64,000 nucleotides of DNA, from positions 744,001 through 808,000 of the forward strand of contig NZ_BBXA01000013.1 of NCBI RefSeq assembly GCF_001014975.1, read 5' to 3'. Below are positions 9,453 through 18,062 of the stretch, one piece after another. Each line of letters opens with the position of its first letter. Position 1 is the first letter of the stretch. A program made the position numbers and the translations under genes. The notes under the pieces were generated by a model that saw only the letters and a list, made by a program, of their open reading frames with translations, made no database searches and had not been told where the DNA came from. The stretch is from Novosphingobium sp. MD-1 (lineage in GTDB: Bacteria > Pseudomonadota > Alphaproteobacteria > Sphingomonadales > Sphingomonadaceae).

Positions 9453-9718
9453 GGTCAGGGCCCATTACTGGCGCGATCGAGGTTTGAGGCAAAATGGCCC
9501 GGCGCAAGGAGGAGGGGCGCAGGAATATGTCGATATTTCAAGTCCCTCCGACGCAGCGCTGGGCCATTTTGGCCAAATCCCTGCGGGACGTCCAAATGGC
9601 TTCCATCTCGAACCGAAAGGCGCTTGCAAAGACGTCCAGTCTTAGCCGCGCGCCTTTCGGCCCGATATGTTCGCCATTTGGAAGCCTCGACCGCGCCAGT
9701 AATGGGTCCTGACCCTAG
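9449..9718. mobile_element. MITE-like 270-bp element with 37-bp terminal inverted repeats and nested hairpins
   Basis: The left end (9449-9485) and the reverse complement of the right end (9682-9718) match at 34 of 37 positions; both begin CTAGGGTCAGG. Inside are two further folded arms. The first pairs AAAATGGCCCGGCGC (9491-9505) with GCGCTGGGCCATTTT (9556-9570). The second pairs CCAAATGGC (9592-9600) with GCCATTTGG (9672-9680) and CCGAAAGGCGC (9613-9623) with GCGCCTTTCGG (9650-9660), with AAGAC/GTCTT at its tip. The result is a three-way, cloverleaf-like shape. No transposase is encoded, and the short reading frames inside look accidental. A related end lies at 52093-52116. Confidence 0.75.
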
Positions 9719-9754
9719 GCCCCTCCCCCCCTTTGACGCTCCGCCCCCCGGAGA

Positions 9755-9783
9755 AGCCGCCGCGCCCTCACGCGGCGGCTTTT
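9755..9783 (+). terminator. Rho-independent terminator
   Basis: A perfect 10-bp stem, AGCCGCCGCG/CGCGGCGGCT, has a 6-nt loop and is followed by TTT. It would end transcripts from the aldehyde dehydrogenase after they read through the 270-bp element. Confidence 0.8.
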
Positions 9784-9996
9784 GCGCATGCGAAGCGTGC
9801 GAGGCAATACACTCCCTGTTTTGCCGAATCCTTATTCGCAAACGCAACACCGCCTTGCCGAACGCGCACATTGGCTGCGGATTGCGAATTGCCGCTGCCC
9901 GGCGAAATCCGGAAGTTCCCCGCCATGACGGCCGGCACAGAACCGGACGCAGAAGTTCGCAGGCCCTGCCACGCAACTTTCCAATGAGGGATCACA
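9784..9996 (+). promoter_or_regulatory. Upstream region of the TBDR at 9997
   Basis: This 213-bp non-coding stretch follows the terminator. It holds a CTGCGGATTGCGAATTGCC string near 9873 that partly resembles one in the 4005-4337 region, and ends with a GAGGGA ribosome site. No convincing -35/-10 pair was found. Confidence 0.4.
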
Positions 9997-12321
9997 ATGA
10001 CACGGGGAAATCACCGATACATCGGCCGCATGTTCACGGCCGGACTGCTGGCCGCAACCACGCTCTCCTGCGGCGGCATAGCCCATGCCGAGGAAACCAC
10101 GCCCGGCGCCTCGGCCAGCACCGGCCTTGAGGAAATCACCGTCACCGCGCGCAAGCGCAAGGAATCGCTGCAGGAAACGCCGATCGCGATTTCCGCCTTC
10201 TCCGGCAACGCGCTGGAACAGCGGCAGGTCAGCTCGGTAACCGGGCTGGACCGGGTGGTGCCCAACCTTGTGGTCAGCGAGACGGCGCCGGTCGGCGGCA
10301 GCAGCGCCGCCGCCTCGTTCTTCATCCGCGGCATCGGCCAGACGGACTTCAACCAGAACACCGAACCGGGCGTGGGCATCTATGTCGACGGCGTGTACAT
10401 CGCGCGTTCGGTCGGATCGGCGCTGCAACTGGTGGACCTCGAAAACCTGGAAGTGCTGCGCGGGCCGCAAGGCACGCTGTTCGGCCGCAACACCATCGGC
10501 GGCGCGATCAACATCACCACCAAGAAGCCCGGCACGGAACTGGGCGGCACCGCTTCCGTTACCGGCGGATCGGACCACCTGCTCCAGTTCAAGGCGACGC
10601 TCGACGCGCCGATCACCGACCGCATCCTGACCAAGCTGACCGTGTTTTCGCGCAACCGGGATGGCTATGTCACCCGCACGAGCGACGGCGTCGATCTGGG
10701 CAACGACAACAAGTTCGCCATTCGCGGCGATATCCGCCTGCTGCCGACCGACACGCTGACCATCGACGCCTCGATCGAACGGATGCGCGAACGCGAACAC
10801 GGCGCACCGCTGCAACTGATCGCCGCCTATGCCGACGCGCCCTTCGCCCAGTACAACAACCTGGCGCTAAACGGCGCGGTCTGCGCCACCACGCCCACGG
10901 CCGCCCAGTGCTATGGCTCGCAATGGATCGCGCCGGCCGGCAAGGATTACGGCACCGGCCGCGTCATCTCCAACATCGACGTGCTGGGCGTGAACGTGAC
11001 CGCCAACTGGAAGGCGCCCGAACCGATCCTGGGCAGCGAGATCGCGGTCAAATCGATCACCGCGTGGCGCAAGCTGGATTCGATCTTCGGCGCCGATCAC
11101 GATCACAGCCCGGTGCTGATCGACGATACGTTCAACGATTATTCGCAGCGCCAGTTCTCGCAGGAACTCCAGGTCACCGGCTCGTCCAAGCTGCTGAACT
11201 GGGCAGCGGGCGTCTATTACTTCCGCGAAAGCGGCACCGATGCCAACACCGTGGACTTCTCGATCGGCAGCCTGCTGAGCGGGGGCGCGATCCGCAACCG
11301 CAGCCTGGCCTTCTATGGACAGGCGACGCTGAACATCACGCAAGCCCTGTCGATCACCGGCGGCATCCGCCATACCGACGAAGACAAGCTGTTCCTGCCC
11401 AACCAGGTCTATCTGACCGACTTCGTCGCCAGCCCCACGCAGATCCTGCCGGCGGGCACCCCGCAAGTGCTGCCGGGGGCAACGGGCAAGCTGAAAGTCA
11501 ACGAAACCAACTTCCTCGCCAATATCTCGTACAAGTTCACGCGCGATATCATGGCCTATTTCAACTATTCGGACGGCTTCAAATCGGGCGGTTTCACCCA
11601 GCGCCTGGCCGGCCCGCCGTTCATCTCGCCCCCCTCGTTCTCGCCGGAATACGTCAAGGTCTACGAGGCCGGCATCAAGAGCGAACTGTTCAACCGGCGC
11701 GTGCGCCTGAACCTTGCCGCGTTCCAGACCGACTACAAGGACATCCAGCTCAACGTTCTCTCGCCCGGCCTGCCCAACCCGTTCACGATGAACGCCGCAA
11801 AGGCGCGCATCCGCGGGTTCGAAGGCGAGTTGAACACGCGGATCGGCGGCGGCTGGGCGTTCAACGCCTCGGTGGGCTATCTGGACGCGAAGTATCTGGC
11901 GGCCAGCGGCGGCATCATCCTCCACACCGTGGCGGGCGACATTCCAGTCGGCACCGGCCTCGTCAACGTCAACAGCAAGTTCGTGAACGCGCCGAAATGG
12001 ACGGCTTCGGTCGGCCTTGCCTACACCGCCGAAACCGCGATCGGAAAGTTCTCGCCGCGCGTGGACTGGTCCTATCGCAGCGACGTGTTCCTCGATGCGC
12101 TCAACACCCCGCTGCTCCACCAGCCCGGCTATGGCCTGTGGAACGGCACCGTGAGCTATACCGACACGGCGGAAAACTGGACCGTCAGCGTGGGCGCGAA
12201 GAACATCTTCAACAAGCGCTTCCTCGTCGCCGGCTATGCCGACGTGGGCGCTTCGGGCTTCGTCGAAGGCGTCTACAACCGGGGCCGGGAATGGCAGATC
12301 GAGGTGCGCCGCAAGTTCTGA
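9997..12321 (+). CDS. TonB-dependent receptor
   Basis: This 774-aa receptor has a signal peptide ending AHAEE (about residue 32), ITVTARKRKESLQETPIAIS before the plug, and VEVLRGPQGTLFGRNTIGGA-type plug residues. The 22-strand-type barrel ends WQIEVRRKF. The ATG at 9997 is preceded by GAGGGA at good spacing. It is transcribed alone between terminators at 9755 and 12386, so no neighbour reveals its ligand. It belongs to the same broad group as the receptors at 1635 and 15040. Confidence 0.93.
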   Translation: MTRGNHRYIGRMFTAGLLAATTLSCGGIAHAEETTPGASASTGLEEITVTARKRKESLQETPIAISAFSGNALEQRQVSSVTGLDRVVPNLVVSETAPVGGSSAAASFFIRGIGQTDFNQNTEPGVGIYVDGVYIARSVGSALQLVDLENLEVLRGPQGTLFGRNTIGGAINITTKKPGTELGGTASVTGGSDHLLQFKATLDAPITDRILTKLTVFSRNRDGYVTRTSDGVDLGNDNKFAIRGDIRLLPTDTLTIDASIERMREREHGAPLQLIAAYADAPFAQYNNLALNGAVCATTPTAAQCYGSQWIAPAGKDYGTGRVISNIDVLGVNVTANWKAPEPILGSEIAVKSITAWRKLDSIFGADHDHSPVLIDDTFNDYSQRQFSQELQVTGSSKLLNWAAGVYYFRESGTDANTVDFSIGSLLSGGAIRNRSLAFYGQATLNITQALSITGGIRHTDEDKLFLPNQVYLTDFVASPTQILPAGTPQVLPGATGKLKVNETNFLANISYKFTRDIMAYFNYSDGFKSGGFTQRLAGPPFISPPSFSPEYVKVYEAGIKSELFNRRVRLNLAAFQTDYKDIQLNVLSPGLPNPFTMNAAKARIRGFEGELNTRIGGGWAFNASVGYLDAKYLAASGGIILHTVAGDIPVGTGLVNVNSKFVNAPKWTASVGLAYTAETAIGKFSPRVDWSYRSDVFLDALNTPLLHQPGYGLWNGTVSYTDTAENWTVSVGAKNIFNKRFLVAGYADVGASGFVEGVYNRGREWQIEVRRKF

Positions 12322-12385
12322 TCTTTGCTCGGTGTTGGGAAGGCGTGGGCTAGCGCCCTTCCCCACCGATCACCGCACCACCCTT

Positions 12386-12417
12386 GCCCCGTCTCCTTGT
12401 GGAGGCGGGGCTTTTTT
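12386..12417 (+). terminator. Rho-independent terminator after the TBDR at 9997
   Basis: The 11-nt arms GCCCCGTCTCC and GGAGGCGGGGC pair with one mismatch around a TTGT loop and run into six T residues, 64 bp after the receptor stop. Confidence 0.9.
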
Positions 12418-12438
12418 ACGGCGACCCTATCGCTGCGG

Positions 12439-12511
12439 AAGGCCCACCCCGCTGCGGCTAACGCCGCCTGCGGCGGCGCAAGCCTCGCTCCCCTCCCGCT
12501 TGCGGGAGGGG
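12439..12511. repeat. Dispersed intergenic repeat, copy A
   Basis: About 73 bp align with 17938-18010 with only a handful of mismatches. Both copies contain GCCGCCTGCGGCGGC or its near copy and end in the hairpin CCCCTCCCGC-TTGC-GGGAGGGG (here). Both follow closely behind a TTGT-loop terminator. Confidence 0.8.
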
Positions 12512-12528
12512 GCGGCGGTGTGAAGTCT

Positions 12529-13716
12529 CTATTGCTCCGAGGCCAGGCGGCACTGGCCTTCCATCCGCTCGATCCAGCTGCGCACCAGCGCGATGCCTTC
12601 GGCATGGACGAGGCTGCGGCCGATTTCCGGCATCATCGTGCCCGGCACGTTCGAGCGCAGGCGATAGAGCAGGATCGACTTTTCCGGCTCGCCCGGCGCC
12701 ACATCAAACGGCAGGCCGCCGCCACCGTGCCCGCCGGCCACGATCTGCTTGCACACCCCGATCCGGCGCGGGCTGGCCCAGTCGGCGCCGTGTTCGTGCC
12801 CCTGGTCGAACCACAGGCCGGTGGTGCGCGCGGCGCCGACGGGCGAATGGCAGTGGCTGCAATTGATGTCGAGATAGCTGCGCGCGCGCGCATCGACGGG
12901 CAGGCGCTCGTCATGCCAGTCGACGTTGCGCGGCGCGGACGCCACCGCCGGCGCGCCGGTCAGGTAGCCCAGCCGCTGCAGCCGCGTAAGCTGGTTGATC
13001 GTACCGAACTTGCCCGGAAAATCGCGGTTGAGATGCCGCGCCTTGATCCCGATCGGCTCGATATGGTTGATCTCCCCGGCGGTGAAATTGGGCGCATGGC
13101 AATTGGCGCAATCGTTGGCGTTGGGCACGACATAGACGAAGTCCTTGCGTTCCGTGCCGTCCACCATCGTCAGCGGGATCGCATCGCCGACGCGCTCCAG
13201 CGTGGCATCGCGCTGGTCCTCGTCCCAGACATAGGGCAGCGCCACCCAGCCGCCCGCGCGATGAACCAGCAGGCGCGTTTCCATCAGGCGCACATGCGCA
13301 AGCCGCAAGCCGCCCACACCATCCTGATAGTCGCTGGGGCGCGCCTTGAGCACGTCCGCGCTCTCGCCCGTGTGATCGGCGGGGGTGACGGGATAGTAGA
13401 ACGTCTTGGCGATGACCGTGCCCACCGGCAGGTCGAACGCGCGATCGGGATTGTACGCGGCCTTCTGCCCGTTCGGAATGAACAGCACGCGCCATTTCAG
13501 TGCGTAGTCGGTGAACAGCGGCGTGGCGAGTTCGTAGGTCACGCCGGACGGCGCGGCGGCCAGCCGGTCGCCCGCGCGCTGGATCAGCTTCCATTGCGAG
13601 AGCTTCGCGGGGAAATCCTCACGCGATCCCGCCGCGCTGGAATGGTGCGCCAGCACCGCGAAGCCGAGAACGGAAGCGACCAGCGACCACAACGCGAACC
13701 GCAGGAACTTGGACAC
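12529..13716 (-). CDS. Dihaem c-type cytochrome, SO_2930/TIGR03806 family
   Basis: This 395-aa protein has an N-terminal signal or anchor helix and two haem c motifs, CANCH (about residue 203) and CSHCH (about 284), in the arrangement of the SO_2930 (TIGR03806) family of unknown function. It should be periplasmic and redox-active. The start is a GTG at 13716 with AAGGA upstream. The gene follows the beta-helix gene by 11 bp on the same strand. From memory, these two families are commonly encoded together, so a joint role is likely, but the substrate is unknown. Confidence 0.82.
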   Translation of the reverse strand: MSKFLRFALWSLVASVLGFAVLAHHSSAAGSREDFPAKLSQWKLIQRAGDRLAAAPSGVTYELATPLFTDYALKWRVLFIPNGQKAAYNPDRAFDLPVGTVIAKTFYYPVTPADHTGESADVLKARPSDYQDGVGGLRLAHVRLMETRLLVHRAGGWVALPYVWDEDQRDATLERVGDAIPLTMVDGTERKDFVYVVPNANDCANCHAPNFTAGEINHIEPIGIKARHLNRDFPGKFGTINQLTRLQRLGYLTGAPAVASAPRNVDWHDERLPVDARARSYLDINCSHCHSPVGAARTTGLWFDQGHEHGADWASPRRIGVCKQIVAGGHGGGGLPFDVAPGEPEKSILLYRLRSNVPGTMMPEIGRSLVHAEGIALVRSWIERMEGQCRLASEQ

Positions 13717-13727
13717 CGGACGATTCC

Positions 13728-14972
13728 TTAGCGGATGACGACAGGCGGCTGGCGCTTGAAGCCGTCGCAGCTCTTGCCGTCGATCACCGCGAACTTGCCG
13801 GGGCTCTTAGGATCGAGCCGGATCAGCTTGTCCGGCCCGGACGCGAGGCAGATGCCGTTGTCGTCCGCGGGGGCACGGGTATAGCCGTCCCACACCACGT
13901 TGGTGCTCTGGCCCGCCGCACGGATCACCGGCGCGGCCGGGAAGCGCTCCGCGTCTGGCGCGTTGCCCCCGCCCGAGATACGGTTGCCGGAGATCAGCAC
14001 CCGGTCCGGATAAGGATCGTGCTCGCCGGGCGCGCCGGCCTCGATCTTGTAGTCGGTCGAGAAATCGCTGGCGATGGCGATGCCCATGGTATCGTTGTTG
14101 CGGATGTCGTTGTCGAAGATCTCGACATCGTCGTTGGCCAGCACGATCATGCCGGTGCCCTTGGGCACGATGCTGACCGCCGTGCCCTTCGCCGCGAAGT
14201 TCGGGGTGTTGTTCGCTTCCGACACGTTGTTGTGAATGCGCGTGCTGTGGCCCGGCTTGGGCAGGTTGGGCATGTTGAACACGAGGATGCCGCCGGTGTT
14301 GCGGGTGGCGACGTTCTCGTAAACGTCGGCGTTCGTCGAGTTCTCGATCTCGATCCCGGCGACGTTCAGTTCCGCCCGGTTACGGCGCACGATGATGTTG
14401 TCCGACTGCCCGACATAGATGCCGGCGTCGGAGGAGCCGAACACTTCGCTGTCCTCGATCAGCACGTCGGTGCAACCCACGGGATAGATGCCATAGGCGC
14501 CGTGGGTGCTGTTGTCGGGATCGGTCCAGCGCACGCGCACGTTGCGGAAGGTGACGCCCTTGGTGCCGTTGATCTTGATCCCGTCGCCCTTGGTGTCCTG
14601 TACGGTCAGGTCGCTGACGACGAACTGGTTGCCGGTGACCAGCAGGCCGACGGGGCCGGCGACCATGCCGGCGAAGGACAGCACGGTCTGGTCCTTGCCC
14701 GCGCCCTTGATCGTCACGCCCGAGGCGGTCAGCCCCAGGCCGCGCGACAGGCGGTACTTGCCGGCGGGAATGGTGATCACGTCGCCGGCCTTGGCATCAA
14801 GCAACTGCTCCTGGAGATGCTTTTCGAAGGCGCGATCGGTGACGAAGCCATCGGCATCGGCCTGCGGACCCGCCGCCCAGGCCGGCCCGGCCAACCCCAG
14901 CGAGCCCAGACCCGCCACCATCAGCGCACTGCCCAGCAGCGCCGCGCGGCCGCGCACAAATCCTGCCTTCAT
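13728..14972 (-). CDS. Exported parallel beta-helix protein (TIGR03805-like)
   Basis: This 414-aa protein has a signal peptide ending WAAGP. It is dominated by short degenerate repeats such as GIKINGTKGVTFRNV, GIYVGQSDNIIVRRN and GIEIENSTNADVYEN, the pattern of a right-handed parallel beta-helix. Such folds occur in polysaccharide-active and surface proteins, but no pectate-lyase catalytic set is obvious. An AGGAGAG site precedes the ATG at 14972. It sits between a TBDR (67 bp upstream) and the dihaem cytochrome, forming a three-gene operon that probably spans outer membrane and periplasm. Confidence 0.82.
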   Translation of the reverse strand: MKAGFVRGRAALLGSALMVAGLGSLGLAGPAWAAGPQADADGFVTDRAFEKHLQEQLLDAKAGDVITIPAGKYRLSRGLGLTASGVTIKGAGKDQTVLSFAGMVAGPVGLLVTGNQFVVSDLTVQDTKGDGIKINGTKGVTFRNVRVRWTDPDNSTHGAYGIYPVGCTDVLIEDSEVFGSSDAGIYVGQSDNIIVRRNRAELNVAGIEIENSTNADVYENVATRNTGGILVFNMPNLPKPGHSTRIHNNVSEANNTPNFAAKGTAVSIVPKGTGMIVLANDDVEIFDNDIRNNDTMGIAIASDFSTDYKIEAGAPGEHDPYPDRVLISGNRISGGGNAPDAERFPAAPVIRAAGQSTNVVWDGYTRAPADDNGICLASGPDKLIRLDPKSPGKFAVIDGKSCDGFKRQPPVVIR

Positions 14973-15039
14973 CGTTCTCTCCTCGCTTGGTGCGATCCCG
15001 TGTGCGCGGCCGGCGACGCTGTTGCCGGCCGCCGATTCA

Positions 15040-17532
15040 TCAATACTTGAGCGTCACGCTGCCGCCGAAGAAGCGCGGCGGCGAAATCCGCGTGTAGGGC
15101 GTGCCGAACGTGGTGGTGGTGATGTTGTTGATGCCGTTCATGTACTGCTTGTTGAACAGGTTCTCGACCCAGAAGGCCACGGTCACGCGTTCGTTGGCGC
15201 TCTTGCCGCCGATGCGGGCGTTGACCAGATCGCGCGAGGACCGCAGCGTGCCCAGCTTCGTCCAGTCGACCCCGCCCAGCACCGTATCGAGCGCGTCGTC
15301 ATAAGGCGTGCGCGCGTTGGTGCGGGCGCGCGAGCGGTGGCTCCAGTTGAAATCGGCGAAGAGCTTGCCGAAGCTGACCGGTACGGTCGCGTGCGCGCCG
15401 AACGTGCTGCTGAGGCGCGGCTCGCCGGTGGGCTGCCCGTTGAGGTTGAGATTGATCGGCCCGCTGAAGGTCTGCACCTGCTCGATGCGGCTCGCCCAGG
15501 TGGAATCGATCCACGACAGGGTGCCGGTCAGGCTGAGGTAGTCGTTGATCTTCAGCGCCGTATCGAGATCGAAGCCATAGGCCTTCGAACTGCCGGTGGT
15601 GGTAACGTATTGCGGGATGGTGCTGCCGTTCTGCACCAGCGAGATCGACTGGCGGTCGTTGTAGCGGAAATAATAGCCGGTCAGGTTGAAGCGCAGCCGC
15701 CGGTCGAAGAATTCCGATTTCACGCCGGCTTCGAAGTTCCACACCGTTTCCGGGCGGAAGTAGCTGTTGATCGCCTGCGAGTTGAAGCCGCCCGCCTTGT
15801 ACCCGCGCGAGGCGGAAACGTAAGCCATGACATCGGGCGTGAACTTGTAGCTAACCACGAAGCGCGGCGAGACGTCGTTGAAGCTGGCCTTGCGCGTGAA
15901 CGGCACGTTCTGCAGCGCGCCTTCGTTGAAGATCAGGTTGCCCGTCGGGTAGATCGGCGCGCCGGCCAGGAACGGCTGAGCGGCGAGCGTCTGATAGACC
16001 TGCAGCACCGAATAGGTGGTCGCCGGATCGAACAGCGGCGGCAGGCCGAGCTGGTCGAAGCCCGCGTTGAACACCGCGCCCGGCAACTGGATCGCCGAAA
16101 GGCCGGGCGACTGCACGCTGGGCGCGAACCAGGTGAAGGTCTTGCGGTCGTTGGTGTAGCGCAGGCCGAAGCGCAGGCTCCACTTGTCGGTCACATCCCA
16201 GGTCACGTCGCCGAACGCCGCGAACGACTTGTTGCGCGCGGTGTTGGTCATGTCCTCGCGCCAGGTGTTGCCGAACACCGGCAGGCCGGCGCCGGCAAAC
16301 GCGCTGAACAGCGGCAAGCCACCACTCGACAGCGCGAAATCGATCGAATCAACCAGCGCCGTCACCGCGCTGGTCTGGTGGCCGACTTCGTTGAAATAGC
16401 TGCCGCCGAGCAGCCAGTGCAGCTTCTCGCCATCGTGCGAGAGGCGCAGCTCCTGATAGAAGCTTGTGTTGCTCTCGATATTATCGGTGTCGAGATAGCG
16501 CGTGGGATCGTTGGTGCCGTCCTCATCCTCGCGGTTCGAGGTGGAGAACCGGCGATAGGAACTGATGCTGGTCAGCTTCAGCCCGTCGGTAATGTCGCGG
16601 TTGATGGTCAGCGCATAGCCATTGAGCAGGCGCGTTTCGCGCGCGCCGCCGACCACGTCGTTGGTGAACGGCCCGAACGGATCGCGCGACAGCGCCGCCT
16701 GGCTGATGCCGATCGCCACCGGGCCATCGTTGCGCGTTTCGTCATGGTCCCACGCGAAGACCACGTCGGTCGCGCTATCGGGCGTCCAGCGCGCGGAAAT
16801 GCGGCCCGAGGTGGTGTGGATGAAGCCCCGGCCCTTGCCGGTGACGGCATCGTGCAGCCAGCCATCGCGCCGGTTGATCAGTACGTCGCCGCGCACCTGC
16901 AGGTTGTGCGTCAGCGGCACGTTGATCATCGCCTCGATACGCTTCGAGCCGTAGTTGCCGAAATCGAAATTGGCGGTGGTGGTAAAGCGGTCTTCGGGCT
17001 TCTTGGTGACGATCGAGATCGCGCCGGCCGAGGTATTGCGCCCGAAGATCGTCCCCTGCGGCCCCTTCAGCACTTCCACGCGCTCGATATCGTTGAAGAA
17101 GATCAGCGCCGAGCCCGTCCGCGCGGTGTAGATGCCGTCGACGAAGACCGCGACGGCGGGTTCGGTCCCGATGCCGAAATCGTCGGTCGCCACGCCGCGA
17201 ATGGTGAAGCGCGGCTGCGTGACCGAGCTGTCGTCCACCACCAGGCCCGGCGTGAAGGCGGCCAGCGAACCCAGGCTGATCGCGTGCAGTTCGTTGATCT
17301 TGGCCGAACTGACCGCGACCACGCTGACCGGCACGTCCTGCAACCGTTCCTCGCGCTTCTGGGCGGTCACGACGATTTCATCGAGCCCCTGCGTCGCCGT
17401 TTCCCCGGCGGCGGGCGACGCCGTTTCGGCATGGACCGCCGATGCGGCGAAAACCAGGCTCAGGCCAATGGCCAGCACGGAAGCCTGATGGAACGCGGGC
17501 CTGCCCCCCACGCGTCGCGGAAATCCGGTCAC
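15040..17532 (-). CDS. TonB-dependent receptor
   Basis: This 830-aa receptor leads the operon with the beta-helix and dihaem proteins. Landmarks are a signal peptide ending VHAET, IVVTAQKREERLQDVPVSV before the plug, VEVLKGPQGTIFGRNTSAGA in the plug, and a C-terminal GGSVTLKY strand. The proposed start is a GTG at 17532, placed six bases after an AGGGGGG sequence; no ATG nearby gives a better signal peptide. A TTGACA hexamer lies about 65 bp upstream on the minus strand and is a candidate -35 element with a weak -10. Substrate unknown. Confidence 0.92.
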   Translation of the reverse strand: MTGFPRRVGGRPAFHQASVLAIGLSLVFAASAVHAETASPAAGETATQGLDEIVVTAQKREERLQDVPVSVVAVSSAKINELHAISLGSLAAFTPGLVVDDSSVTQPRFTIRGVATDDFGIGTEPAVAVFVDGIYTARTGSALIFFNDIERVEVLKGPQGTIFGRNTSAGAISIVTKKPEDRFTTTANFDFGNYGSKRIEAMINVPLTHNLQVRGDVLINRRDGWLHDAVTGKGRGFIHTTSGRISARWTPDSATDVVFAWDHDETRNDGPVAIGISQAALSRDPFGPFTNDVVGGARETRLLNGYALTINRDITDGLKLTSISSYRRFSTSNREDEDGTNDPTRYLDTDNIESNTSFYQELRLSHDGEKLHWLLGGSYFNEVGHQTSAVTALVDSIDFALSSGGLPLFSAFAGAGLPVFGNTWREDMTNTARNKSFAAFGDVTWDVTDKWSLRFGLRYTNDRKTFTWFAPSVQSPGLSAIQLPGAVFNAGFDQLGLPPLFDPATTYSVLQVYQTLAAQPFLAGAPIYPTGNLIFNEGALQNVPFTRKASFNDVSPRFVVSYKFTPDVMAYVSASRGYKAGGFNSQAINSYFRPETVWNFEAGVKSEFFDRRLRFNLTGYYFRYNDRQSISLVQNGSTIPQYVTTTGSSKAYGFDLDTALKINDYLSLTGTLSWIDSTWASRIEQVQTFSGPINLNLNGQPTGEPRLSSTFGAHATVPVSFGKLFADFNWSHRSRARTNARTPYDDALDTVLGGVDWTKLGTLRSSRDLVNARIGGKSANERVTVAFWVENLFNKQYMNGINNITTTTFGTPYTRISPPRFFGGSVTLKY

Positions 17533-17879
17533 CTGTACCCCCCTAATTTTTCTGAATTGTTATGTTTGTTTGCTACGCAATTGGCACGGCCCATGTCAAG
17601 AACATTGCCCTCTAAGCATTTCCGAGGACAACCAATGAATTCAATCGGATATGTTGGGGAGCACGGCGCGAAATAGGGCCAGATCCGAGCAGCCGGATTA
17701 TGATCGCGGATTTGCGGGGTGGTGACGGAACATCACGCCACGCCGGGCCTGTAACGGCGACAGGACGTTTCGTGGACCGCGGAAGCGAAAAAATGCGAAT
17801 CTGTGTCCGAAGTCACGGCGGTGTCATCGCCGGCATGGCAAAGAAAAGCCGCGACCCGAGGATGGCTTGCCATCTGAAC
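17533..17879. other. Gene-poor stretch ahead of an orphan terminator
   Basis: This 347-bp stretch has no convincing protein gene on either strand. Its left end contains the minus-strand promoter region of the TBDR. Its right part leads on the + strand into a strong terminator with no gene in front of it, so a small RNA transcribed rightward is possible. A short frame from 17700 is not supported by a ribosome site. Confidence 0.35.
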
Positions 17880-17913
17880 TGCGCCTCCTGCCTTGTGCAG
17901 GAGGCGCATTTTT
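17880..17913 (+). terminator. Strong rho-independent terminator without an upstream + strand gene
   Basis: A perfect 12-bp stem, TGCGCCTCCTGC/GCAGGAGGCGCA, has a CTTGT loop and a run of five T residues. The T run is on the + strand side only. The nearest + strand gene upstream is over 5 kb away (ending 12321) and has its own terminator. Confidence 0.85.
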
Positions 17914-17937
17914 CTTGCGGGTATAGTCTCGGCGGTG

Positions 17938-18010
17938 GAAGCCCACCCCGTTGCGACTAACGTCGCCTGCGGCGGCGCAAGTCTCGCTCCCCTCCCGCTG
18001 GCGGGAGGGG
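17938..18010. repeat. Dispersed intergenic repeat, copy B
   Basis: Near-identical to 12439-12511, including GTCGCCTGCGGCGGCGCAAG and the terminal CCCCTCCCGC-TGGC-GGGAGGGG hairpin. It lies 52 bp past the stop of the alcohol dehydrogenase gene on the minus strand and may also act as its 3' structure. Confidence 0.8.
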
Positions 18011-18062
18011 TTGGGGGTGGGTAGCGCCCGATCCGCTCCAAAGACGCGCCGGCGCGGGTGTT

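Noticed and set aside
9494..9712. 72-codon frame inside the 270-bp element as a transposase fragment
   Set aside because: Almost every base is accounted for by nested inverted repeats, no transposase motif is visible, and no ribosome site fits.
17700..17960. 86-codon frame running through the orphan terminator and into the repeat
   Set aside because: It would be translated across a strong terminator hairpin and a dispersed repeat; no ribosome site or family. A non-coding RNA is more likely, if anything is transcribed.
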